From DTU072 sp050309775 (lineage in GTDB: Bacteria; Bacillota; Clostridia; Christensenellales; DTU072): a DNA stretch of 64,000 nucleotides. This document shows, piece by piece, positions 52,101-62,500 of the stretch. The notes beneath the pieces are model-generated. The model saw nothing but the letters and a program-made list of their open reading frames with translations. It was not told the DNA's origin and ran no database searches. The translations under genes and the position numbers were made by a program. The stretch's first letter is position 1, and each line of letters opens with the position of its first letter. The stretch lies in assembly GCA_050309775.1 (NCBI GenBank), contig JBNRMV010000015.1, positions 1-64,000 of the forward strand. The letters run 5' to 3'.

Positions 52101-53544
52101 CGTCAACTACACAATAAAATATAAGGGAGTGGGCACAACGGCGTACAGTGAAAGCCAAAATCCGCCGACCATTGCCGGAATATATGAAGTTACTGTGACG
52201 ACAGACGACCCCAACTATATCGTAAGAAATGTTACGGCATCGATGAAAATACTCAAAGCAAAAGTTAACATTTACTTTGGCGGCGATATCATGCAAACAT
52301 ATGGCGCAGTCAGCGGGCTTTCCGCAAGCGCTAGAGGCGTGGGCAACTATTCCGCACAAGTGCCGATACGCTATTTCAATCAGGACGGCAACGAAGTACT
52401 TGACATAAAAACCGCCGACAGCGGCACATATGCAGCCAGAGCCATTTTTGGCGGCAGCGCCAATTTCTCCACCGCCGAGAGCGTTGAAGAGCTTTGGATT
52501 ACCGCAAAGTCGGTTACCGTAAACTTTTCATCAGTACCGGAATATGTCTATGACGGCACAAAAAAGGAGCAAATTGCGACTTTCTATAATGTTCAAGGTC
52601 AAACACAAAATGCGCTGATTAAATATGCAAGAATCGTTGACGGAGAAGAAGAATTCATAAATGTCGGCGAAAACGGCGGCATAATAGTCTCAATAGCGCC
52701 AAAAGATGTCGGAACATATGTTGCTTACGCAGTAGCGCCAAACGACAACTACGCATTGACGGGCGAGTTAAGCGTATCGTTCAGCATCAGCAAAAAACAT
52801 ATCAACATAACGGTAAATGATATCACCATAGACCAAGGCAAAACGCCCAATTATACTTATACGATAGACGGCATAGCCGTCGGTGAGAGCGTGGCAACGC
52901 TGGATAAGCGCCCGGTCATATATTTTTATGACGCTTTGGCGGGAGAATTTGTGGCAGGCTCGCCTGAGGCCGTGGGAGTATATAGGATTATTCCGGCTGA
53001 AGCCGAAGACAACAACTATACCATAAGCTATACTGAAGGCAAACTCACAGTAAATTCGGTTCAACTTGTAGCAAGCACAAATCTGGCAGGCGGACTTATG
53101 TTACAAGGCTCATTCAGCCCGGATACCAACCTCAAAGTTCGTGTTGTGCAAAACGGAGTATATAGCAAAGCGGGCAACAGCTTTGAAGTGTTCAAAATGA
53201 ACAACAAAGATTTTGCCAACTTAGCGCTGAGCGACATTTACGAAATAAGCCTTTCGGAGGGTGCGATGCGCGGAGAAGACATAACCATAAGAATGTTGCT
53301 GCCGTCGACGCTGCGCGGACAAGAGGACTATCAGATTGCGCATATCAAACTTGACGGCAGCATAGAAATCCTAAATGTTACGCCGGACGGGGATTATTTG
53401 GAATTTACCGTTTCGGAACTGGGTAGTTTTGGCGTTATCGTTGAACAAGAAAAAGGCAACAGCCAATTGTGGACATATTTTGCCATAGCAGGCGCCGTAC
53501 TGGTCATACTGCTGGGCATAGTAATTATAAGAAAGAAAGCATAA
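46150..53544 (+). CDS. Giant MBG/YDG-repeat surface protein 1
   Basis: 2464 residues. An N-terminal signal segment (about 12-35) ends in APAFA, a likely cleavage site. The body is a string of beta-rich MBG/YDG-type domains, each opening with a Y-D/N-G motif: KTYDGTNIANG, KEYDGLKQAYS, TYNGRQNSN, TYDGAPFSING, KVYDGTTDADDF, VYDGMPKEL, VYDGTKKEQ. Long acidic, Tyr-rich linkers lie between. A last domain (about 2300-2430) resembles the end of the next protein. One C-terminal membrane segment and RKKA anchor it. No LPXTG sorting signal. Such proteins are viewed as adhesins. The partner is unknown. Unlike sortase-anchored adhesins, it keeps a membrane tail. Confidence 0.85.
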   Translation: MISKIPKNDILKILFIVMVGFVLTAGIMLFSFDVSDAPAFADYLSITHPDDFSYETWSSPSFNPLTSVIVYVQGDDETLPSYPSYTINLTNLENSSYQYNGTGGAGSEEGPGAITWQSRPQVAGKYRMTVNVGTQYSESAEIVLKAMVFISKTKNMTAVYNGNNQKNTFESWNYISQHYSISQIEGLVGGISNFQLKINWGEFVSDIVHAGTYDFELVLNGNYDYIDYQNNVGAVTITKRPLLIGPDIALINKTKTYDGTNIANGKVFKNGEGSDAYDYLLTSTSYGSDSGLLEYDYEVMKEFLDTVPIVIFNGISTGESSVINSYFMDAGNNPSSTVSGYDAQGNIIYDKKIRVYYGLNPALHQLMNYVITIEQDGDYVQKPIYAEYLATECAILPGIFVVSVDTVTKEYGVRMDSLNYELLPADGEPQSGNIAVRYSGDLLDETIGIYSEGVSGIRIAVKIGRLFRQGIDSTSDIVFSGMSAAGEEVTLVEYTRYTPLYGNYYFYVEVFYDGIPIEPAGTKYACGNATMSFVPTLFNIAAKQLQSPPGMSIMTTKEYDGLKQAYSSNTDLSSQFITDRYYVGANLVEEADSQYIQSTAIVVYDTAFAGTGKIITVTFQLSLTEAGRAQNKDYLLSSYTPPAEIQLENCTITKKVINFSFDMTNAVDRPFEHPFFYPNEKVLIFQKPYSAAMPIIKDLVFGDYVLDEYGQIIYEEVYAMRPKTIVNEFGAEIYELDIYGNIVYEPYGEPFLQPKRLNYFIMGDDAESLGVDWSAAIDMSFYCIEEYYEGILRSIQITRYTYDPATGMVTTTIVDSGTSGAVLRTIGQDTPPTGNSPGIRLGLLEFETDNYILSPKGVDNMAYFRITKRNPEWDMAGNQVVTYNGRQNSNMLEDIEITQPQRADFPTEQEYQVALQEYNLKRNTYARLININLAQHGDYLEIIGPGGLGINFNVLKYAPPGAEEALPVGNFSYASDIRLIKHAGQYEIEVWLPETTSYTESEIRILYLTIEQAKLNVYLSPSQKDYKMPNPTDSPIPYKDDTSDPTAWGWRLFDDFYPQYFSTIIYQGFINNESPLNIGFGEFVHCSINYGDIDEFSYPGEYSITAQGGYAHNYYFDLSSSFETLTIRELKAVIEIINDDISVTYDPYTEAWSVDEYVEGVENPIAAYTYSADDNTSVEISVVGYKPLGEEYDFSPHFVYMKDIEGNFVLDNLGNKIAIGFYSKVVKKNGVWVEYTEGDTGEILDCTPGNEYKNAKLVGNYILRLYARPVYYADPDDRFVALTINPAETQVQVTEGVVTHTYDGAPFSINGLPADESDDNFIINNKEITIRITVDFSTIHFDEGPIYTRVLEPTIFNLQLENTGILNAGYYKITFYLSYDPGIPVNYTISQTEYILYVEVSKGKVTLQFAQDEGAEQWYYTGKPYELLDPDLMGPDDLGVIYSVNPAVPFNSLIVQIYKYELDAEGNPIEDYGDDNEFFDPENNPIPLPHRLRVDKAINAGWYLFRIKASGSGTQNYDDSEWVQQKYLIQKSEVGVYIRGKLIPPEEQHLYPGLTRYPLSKVYGEENPEDKLEVYYSGWQNGEDPSEPENSDKYPAGFMAAVINWNIITQYTNARPETPYPLLADNAYSDNYNFVYFSASFFILRRQAEIITNPEYTTSVYTGTEQQESDTFRAPMGSDQYADNMPPYAFALNYDPAGVNFTIVLKGRLNADNSLDTSVEECVDVGTYVFSIAAAQSTNYSEIEPTDYYFTVAKRELKAFIADKEITYGDQYPPFMLTFEGFVGKDAAFQPPVYLIYSDGRSEKVSGTDRIHMLVPPTLVIPSNAINVVSGGYTIRMSQGSALNYWINVEDTANLNILKKDITVDKGESIIKVYDGTTDADDFVEPRNYVFTGIIKHHLKPSIDIVGLRFSATFDSPEVGSRKIVYMRELYIDNNNYRLLTEEFTCDGEITKVTPIITLLPKEFVYDGMPKELTPSVTGLHGSAVNYTIKYKGVGTTAYSESQNPPTIAGIYEVTVTTDDPNYIVRNVTASMKILKAKVNIYFGGDIMQTYGAVSGLSASARGVGNYSAQVPIRYFNQDGNEVLDIKTADSGTYAARAIFGGSANFSTAESVEELWITAKSVTVNFSSVPEYVYDGTKKEQIATFYNVQGQTQNALIKYARIVDGEEEFINVGENGGIIVSIAPKDVGTYVAYAVAPNDNYALTGELSVSFSISKKHINITVNDITIDQGKTPNYTYTIDGIAVGESVATLDKRPVIYFYDALAGEFVAGSPEAVGVYRIIPAEAEDNNYTISYTEGKLTVNSVQLVASTNLAGGLMLQGSFSPDTNLKVRVVQNGVYSKAGNSFEVFKMNNKDFANLALSDIYEISLSEGAMRGEDITIRMLLPSTLRGQEDYQIAHIKLDGSIEILNVTPDGDYLEFTVSELGSFGVIVEQEKGNSQLWTYFAIAGAVLVILLGIVIIRKKA

Positions 53545-53570
53545 TAGTTGAGCATTTTTAGAGGTGGCTA

Positions 53571-56500
53571 ATGTATAAACACAGGCAGAATAGTAAAGCG
53601 CTGGCAATATTGATTATTGTTGCTTTAATGGTTGTATTCGGGGCATCTATTTCGGTTGCTCCCGAAATGAGCCGCCATATTGCAGCAGATACAATAATTA
53701 TAGACAGCGATTTTTTCTATCCGTTGGCAGACGAGAAAACTGAAGTCTTTATCTCATTGAAACCGGCTTATCAACTGTTATACAAGGGGACAAGCTACAT
53801 AACAAACCAAAGCGGAACATATTATACCGATGAGGATTTATTCGCAATATTGGAATTTGAGGACGCCCTCAACAATCAAATAACCGACCTTACGGCAACC
53901 GATATTGTCGTAACAGGCGTAACCGAAATGAAAGATTTTGGTTCGTACCCTGTGACTTTTTCTATAAGTGAGGAACATTCGCTGTATTTTGGCGAACTTT
54001 CTGGTTATGTAGATATTTCCAAGAAAGAACTTGATGTTGCGCTTGCGACTTATCCGCAAATTTATTACGGACAGACCCTTGAGAGTGTAGAGATTGTTTA
54101 CAGCGGCTTTGCGGCGCCGGAAACTGCGGCGCAGCTGATTTCTTCGGGTGACCTTGGCGCGCCCACCATAAATAATATCGGCGGCACGGCGCTTGACCCA
54201 ACAAACAACGGCTCCATTTTTATTGAATTGAATTCCGACGGCTGGGCAACAAATTACACGCTGAATATTGACTCCGACCAAAAAGCGCTTACCGTAAACA
54301 AGGCGCGCGTAAGTATTTCGTTGGATTCCGACAGTCTGCCTTATATATATATGGATTATGTAAGCGGCGGCAACCCTACACAGCAGTTGTATGATATTTT
54401 GTCTTTCACCAATACCGACATATCCGAAACCATCTCCGCAAACCTACCGAGAACGGATATTTCCGTTGTATCTCCGCTTTCTGTTATGAACGCAGACAGC
54501 TATCAACTGGTCTTGACGATAAATTCGGCAAACGATTATTATACAATCCTGCCGTCGCAGTCGTATTTGCCGCTAAGCATAGACAAAGCGTCATTTAACT
54601 ATATCGACAGCGCAAACATTACAACTTATTTTGACTTTAATGCCGCAAAAACTTATGACGGCACGACGGATATGGACATAGACATATCACAAGCGAGTGT
54701 TGTCGGCATAAACGGAGAAAACCTGACCATAACGGGCGTTAGTTCTCAATATTCCTCAAAAGATGCCGGCACAAGAAGTTTTACCGTCACATTTACCATA
54801 AACAGCAACAACTATACGATTGCGCCCATTCTTATGCAGGGGGCGCAGTCAGGCAGCATATCTGCCCATACCGTCACAGATGTTGAGCCTTTGAGATTTA
54901 TCGGAGTGAAGTTGCAGAAAGAATACGACACTACCACAAATATGTTGTTGTACGAAAGGGTATACTTCATAAAAGAAAGCTATATGAGCGTTTTCAGCTA
55001 TTTGTCAGATTACTTTAACAATTATTATGGTTTAAGTCTTGAGAATGCGCAACAGCTGGTTGATTTTTGGACTTGTTTTACGGTTGACCAAGCCACAGAT
55101 GATTACATAATTCTGAGGCTGGATTATTATCAAACGCTAAATATGATTTTTGGCTTTTGGGGCAATGCGCAATCTGCTCAGATTGTACTGGACGACATTA
55201 TTACCGACCTGAACGGCCTGTTGGACTCCCAATCCTTTATTTATGATTTTTATTCGGGCGAACTGGTGGGGGATTTATACTTTACGGAATTCAATGAAGT
55301 TATTTTGCTTTCGGACGGCGCATCGCACATTTCGGCTCAATATGACTCAAAAGACGCCATAACCGAATTTGTGCCGATGATAGACTATAACATAAACTAC
55401 GCCGGTTTTTCGCACACAAATTATACTTTGTCGGGTACTGACATTAACGGGGAAAGCGGCATAATCCTTAAAGCTACGATAGGAGTATACTATCCCACCG
55501 TCCAAAAAACTTACGGTCAGCCTAATCCCACGGGCGTTTTTGCTCCGTTCTTTGATGTTGCGGACCTTGAAGCAATATTAGGCACGACCATAATCCCTAA
55601 TGGCAATGAAGTATATCTGCCGATTGCTTCAAGGGCGGCGATTTCTCTTACAGAATATATGTACTTTAACAGAGTGCTTACGGGATTTTATGATGCCGAC
55701 CTTGCCGAGCCTGAGGTTGCCGCATTGGTGAGCGGTGACGGCTTATATTATGTATATGACGAAGACGACACCGTCTACAATGTATATGTCAGTTATGAAG
55801 ATTATTTGGCAGGAAAAAAAGCCAGGTACAACCTAGCGGCGTTTATGCCCATAAAGAATTATAACTTTTTGGCTATCCTTAACCTCTATGACAACAGTTA
55901 TTATGCAGCGCCGGGACTGCAGGTCAATCCCGTGGAAATCGTCATTGACACTGCGGACATAGAGTACTCAAAGGTCTATAGCAGAGATGAAAACACCGAT
56001 TTCTCAAATGTATCGATAAATGTCACGACTTCTTCTTTTATTCCTGAAGAAGAGCCGCTGTTTTATCTTGAATTCATTGTTCATTTTCTTGACAGCATGG
56101 GCAACAGAGTAAACAATGTCGCAAGCGGCTTGTCTATCGGAGATTTTGAGTTTTTTGTTCGCCATGTTGATTCTTCCCTTGATTACAGCCAGTCCGAACT
56201 TGAAGTCATGGCTTGCAATTATAAAATAGATATCCAGTCTTTCTGCGATATCATTTATGCCAATCCCGATGTCTTTTTGGAAGTCTTTATAGACAATGAA
56301 AATACCTGGGTGTCTTACGCCGACTACATGTTATTGTACAGCGACAGAAACATTCTTAATTGCAGAATATCCGAAGTGACATTAGGCACGATTGCCATCA
56401 CGCCGGCGCAGCTGGTCATAAGCATTGAGCCGGGACAGTCTTTTGATTATGGCAACGATATTTTGGTAAATCTTCAAGTATTGTTCAGCAATTTTTATCA

Positions 56501-59500
56501 GTATAACCCGGCATCGGTGTTTGACATAAGTTATGACATAAAGAATATGCTAGGCGATACCATAAATAACGAAGAAAACAACGCTCTGCCCACCGAACTG
56601 TTGCCCTCTGCGGACGCATACAACATTTTGTTGACGAGTTATGATATAGTCGATACCGATTGGCTGAGCCAATACGGTGGCAATTATGATATTTCTATAG
56701 ATATTTCAGCAGTCGAGTTTTATGTAAACAAACCCTTGTTGGAATATTCGATAGCTCCCGTCACAAAAACATTCGGCGAATTTGACCCTGAGTTCAGTTT
56801 TAACAGTTTAGCCGGCGCCAGAGACAGTGATATAGAGGCGCTTACAGCGCTGCTGTCAAGGACGGAAGAAACACTGCTGAATGAGAACGCAGGAAGCTAT
56901 GTTGTCATCGAGTTGCGCGCGCACGAATATTACAATTATGTACCAAATACGGCGGAGCTGACAATAACCCCGAGAACAATTTCGATTTTCCCCACAACTT
57001 TTGAGGTGGAATACGGAGTAGCTGACTCTTTGACTATGATGTTCACAGTCAGCCAGCACTATGTTGAATATACCCCAATGAACCCTGAGGGCATAGACCT
57101 CACGATGGACTATACCTGTCAGGTGTCAACGCTTGATGCCGGCGCAGATTATATACACAATATTATCAGCGCCCAAATGTCCGCTCTTGACGAAAATCAA
57201 GGCAACTTTTTCGTAAGCCTCAATCCCAATGACGGGCTCAACAAAATAAGAATAATCCCAAAAAGCGTAACAGTTGATATTTCGGAACTGGAAGCACAGT
57301 TGACAAAAGTCTATGATGCGCAAATTTTACGAATTGTACTAAAAGACGAGAATTCATTTGACTATTACAATCAGTTGCAGGGACTGCTTACTCCCGACCA
57401 AATAGAAGAAAGCGGCTTTTATGTTGACCTTTTATCACAGCTTGCATACCAAGAGCGTCTTTTTTATGCGGCTATCGGAGGGTATGCCACCGAAATTACC
57501 GAGAGCATGGTTGAGCGTACCAAGGTAGGCGAAAAAGTGTTGTTCTTTGACACATTGTATCTGGCAAAGTTTGGTCAATTCGGCGATGCAACCTTGTGCA
57601 GTCTGGAAAACTATGAATTCAGCATTGTGCCAACGGGTGCGATTAGTCCCAAATCAGTGCAAATTGATACGACGCCGGGCGCAGAAATTTATAAAAAGAC
57701 TTATGACGGAGAGATACTGACCGTAGAATATACATCTGCCATGCAACAAGGACTGATAGACGGTCATTATTTTGATGCGGATAGCATTTGGTTTGCTACC
57801 AATGCCGCCAGCGCAAGCGTGACGGCGCACCCCCTTAGCATAAAAACACAAGAGGGCGGATTCATAATTTTTGATGCCGACGGCAATGAGGTACAAGGCA
57901 ATTATGTCATATCGACAACGGATTTCGGCAGCGCAACTATCGAAGTACGCAAAATAAGAGCGTCCTTACCCAACGACATACAGCACACATATGACAGTTA
58001 TAGAGTTATTATCGATTTGATGAACGGCGATGTTTACCGCACAAAAGGAGCGGTTACAGAATTCCTTTTCAACAGAGCTATTGTTTTTGAGTATGACTCA
58101 GGCAACTATAACCCCAACACTTTAGGCGAGGTATTTGTCAGCGGACACTCCATATCTGAAGGCAAACTTATCACGGCATCGGCAAACGCTGCGCGGCAAG
58201 CCATGATTTTGCACCAAGAAATTGATTTTGAAGGTTCAGTAAGAACAAACTATCAAATAATATACGGCAACAACTTTTGGGTAAACATAGCCAGACGACC
58301 TGTTACAATAGACCCCAATCCCAGTGGAGGCACATTGAGCAAGGGCTATGACGGCGAAGCGTATTCTGTTACTTTGAATAATTCCATGGCAGACAACCTA
58401 TTGCCCGGGCATACGCTCAGCGGCACAAGAAACACTTTTGACGGCAATGTAATTTATGTCGGAGATACGGCGCAACCAAAAGCGCTGAATACCAGCGCAA
58501 ACCTATTTGTTGTTGACGAAAACACCGTAGATGTCACTTCAAATTATTTGTTTTCGTATAATGAGCGCTTTGTCACAATATACCGCAGAGAAGTTAAGGT
58601 GAACATTGCGCAGGATGCAACGGTATCCAAAACAAAAGTATTTGACAACAATTTATTTATCATACAGCTGACTGAAGCTATGATGTCAAACATTGCTTTG
58701 GGCGACTATCTTGCCGATGGTGCGCTTTCGACGATTGACCCATATGTCTATACTCTGGACGAAGAAAACCAAATAATCTATGACGGTGAAGATTATGCCA
58801 AAAAAGTCATGCATATATCTCAAAGCATAAAAATTATGAGGGCAGGGGTTGATGCAACGGCTAACTATTTTGTCACATTGGAGAACAACTATGTCAGCAT
58901 TACGCCAAGACCGCTGACTGTGGACATGAAGGCGGATTATCCGTTCTTTGATTTCATTTATAAGGGCTCAATATTTGAATTTGATATCAGCAACAATATG
59001 ACGACAGGGCTCATTGCAGGTCATACCATTTCTACAGAATCGTCGCCGTTGGTTTCAGACGGCGAGAATGTCGGACAAAATATTGATGTCATTTTCCCTT
59101 ACGGCGAAGTTTATGTGCAGGATGCGACCTTTACCCATAACTATTCGTTCAACTTTGTTCCTAACAAAATCAATATTATAAAAAGGGATATAGAAATAAA
59201 TGTCAGTCGTACGGGAATAAGCCTGACAAAAGTTTATGATACGCAGCCGTTTATTGCAGAACTGAACGAGGATATGGATAGCACGGCAGGCGAACCCACA
59301 AGAGGACTGGTTTCGGGGCATAAATTTGTCGGCAGCGCAAGGACATCTGACGGTTTTGTCGGAAGTTCAAAATCATTGAACTTTGTCTGCGACGCCATTA
59401 CGGATAGGTATGACCAGGGCAATTATGCCGACAACTACAATATTATTTTCAGCAACATAACTGTGACTATTACTCAAAAGACTTTATACATTGACGTCAA

Positions 59501-62500
59501 CGCCGGCCTCCCCGGCGGACACAGTAAGGTTTATGACGAAAACAAATTGACAGTATATATTACTCCTGACATGCTGAGCGGACTGGAAGGCGAGGATTAT
59601 TTGGTAGACAGCGGAGAACAGCGCAGTTTCAGACGTACGCAAAACAGAAATGCAGGCTTGTACAGTCTTGATACCGACGGAGAAGGCGAGATTGTAATAC
59701 AAGGGTCAGCCGGTTCTCAAAACCTTGCCTACAACTATGATTTCAATTATGTTGAGGCGGGAATGGTGCGGATATACACAAGAAAGGTGTCTGTTTCGGT
59801 CAGGAACAGCGAAGGTTATTATATAGACAGCGAGGGCGACTTAATAAGCGGACTGCGCAGCGTCTATGCAGACGATTTTTATATCGTAAACCACACATTC
59901 TATCATATTGATTATGCCGACGGCGACAACCAAAATTATGGCTTTGAATTAGTCGAAAACCATTATTTCAGTTTTGGCTCAAGAATTACCGCCGAAAAGA
60001 CGGCAAATGAGAAAATATTGCTTTTGCACAACGAAAGGACAGATATCCGCAACGGGGCCAACGATATTGTTACTTCAAACTATGAAATAGTTTTCCTTGA
60101 TTCTTACTATGAGATTTATAAGCGCAAAATACTTTTTGACCCGGCAATGAATGCCCAAGGTGAGACCACCATATATGACACTTATGGCAGTTTCCAAAAA
60201 CAGTATAACCGCCAGTTGTTTGAACTGCAGCTGATGAATTATATGGTAATCGAGCAAGGCGAGTATCCCGAAATCGTTGCCGAACACTTCATTTTCGGCG
60301 GATTCTTAATCTCAGCAGACGCATATGTTGCGCGTGATATCAATGACAATGTCATACCAAAAGCGCTTATATGGGACCCCCAAAGACCGCTTATCATATA
60401 TGACGCCGCAAGCAATGATGTTACGGCAAATTATGATGTTGACCTGTCGGATACCGCAGAGAATATAGTTGAGAGATTTGTTACAATACAGCCGCAGACG
60501 CTTCTTATTGACATAACAAAAGGCGTTCAATCGTCCGTGTACACAAAGCCGTATGACGGTACTCCGTTTACTATTACTATCATAAACGGAATGGTTGTTG
60601 AAGACATTTTCGGCGCAGGAGGTTTTGTCGGTGACCTTAATCCGAGCGGAATACCCATAAATAAGGACAGAATAAGAATAGGCAGCGGCACATTGGTAAC
60701 TGCCGACGCCAATGTCAGTTATAATGAGGAAAACAATGTAACGGACAAATTGCTTTATGTTGGGCAGGAAATAATTATAGAAAATCCGTCCCTTGTCGAT
60801 GTAACCAGCAATTATACCATTTATTATTGCAAGAATGTCAACACGCCGGAGGATTGGGAAATATTTAAGCAAGGCGAAGCGCATGTTGATTATGACTTTT
60901 ATCGACCCAAAGCGCGCATTACGCAAAGAGACCTTTTGTTGTCCATAAACGAAACCGAAAAGATACAAAAACACTATGACGGTCTGCCTTTTGACATTAC
61001 ATTCAGTTTCTATAATGGAGAATTTACCCTTAATGAAGGCATAGTCATAAATCCAAACCTTGAAGAGTTGTTGTCCTTAAGCGGTCTTGTCAGCGGAGAA
61101 TATGCGCAATTCAGGTTGACTACCGCTGACGGCAGAGTAGGCGCACAAAAGCCTTGGCTGGAGGACGCGCTCGAAAGAGTTGTGCTGAAGAATGGTACGG
61201 AGAACGGCATAAAGAATTATCGCATAACTATTCAACGCAACAACATGGGGCATATATTGCCCAGACAAATCAGCATAGATGTCAACGAAGGCGGAGAAAT
61301 AGCGCAGCACACTTATAGCGGCGAATACTATGTCATTGATATTACCAGCTCAATGGTGCGCAAAAACAAAGAAAATCAAGACTTACTACAAAACCTGACA
61401 GATAGTTTGGGGCTTGCCGATGGCGATATCATTACGGGAAGCCGTCGTTCTATAAGCGCAAATGTCGGCGCGCAAAACCTCATACCGCACAATCCAATCA
61501 GGATATACAATTCGCTCAATGAAGACATAACAGACCAATATGTGGTCTATGAATACATTGACCAAAAAGTTATGATTACTCCGGCGGAGCTTATTGTCGA
61601 CCTTGCAGGCAGCTCAGTACCGACCACAAAGGTCTATGACGGGCTTAAATTTACCATAAACCTTTCCGAAGAAGGCATAGTCAGCGGACTAAAACTTTCT
61701 TCCCATTATGTTTCTTTCGGCAGCATCACCACCGCCGACAAAAATGCCGGAGACAACAAGCCTGCGATATGTGACCTTTCGGCAATCAGAATAAAACAAG
61801 CTGTCGAGGGAGAGGGCAGCGTAGATTTGGATGTTACATTCAATTATACTTTCACTTATGTAGAAAGACCGCTTACGATAACAAAGAAGGGTATCACAAT
61901 AAAGGCAGGCGCAGAACTTTACAAACCGTACAACGAAACAACTACGGTGACGCTGCGTCCGAAGCATTATACTTTTAACGAGGGAGATATTGCCGCCGGC
62001 GACACAGTGTTGCTTACGGCATATACAGCGGCTTTTTCATCTCCGCAGGCAGGCAGCTCAGGCGAGAATATCTTTGTGACGGAGCTTGAAATTGACAACG
62101 AAAACTATTTCTTACTCAATGATTCATTCATGATAGTGGGGCGCATAGTAATGGTTAGTCCCACGGTTGAAGTTGCAGGCAGCACACAAATTGACGGCAC
62201 CGACGGCGTACGATTTAGCTATGACGGACAGCCCAAGAGCGCTACATTTTCCATTACCGGACTTGAGGGCGACCCGGTGGCGCACGAAGTCAAATATCAG
62301 TTGGCGACAGCCGCAGAAAACGAATATCTCCCGGGCCCTCCGACAGATGCCGGCAAATACAAAATGCACATAAGAACGCACGGCGTTGACGAAAACTATC
62401 CGCAATGGGCTGGAGCCGTGGTAATAATTATTATAGAGCCTGCAACAGTATCAATTATGTTTACGGGCAGCCTGAATCAGCAATACGGTGAGGTCACCCC

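Noticed and set aside
51274..52359. 361-residue reading frame on the minus strand
   Set aside because: It is antisense to the giant MBG gene, lacks a ribosome site and has a Cys/His/Arg-rich composition typical of shadow frames.
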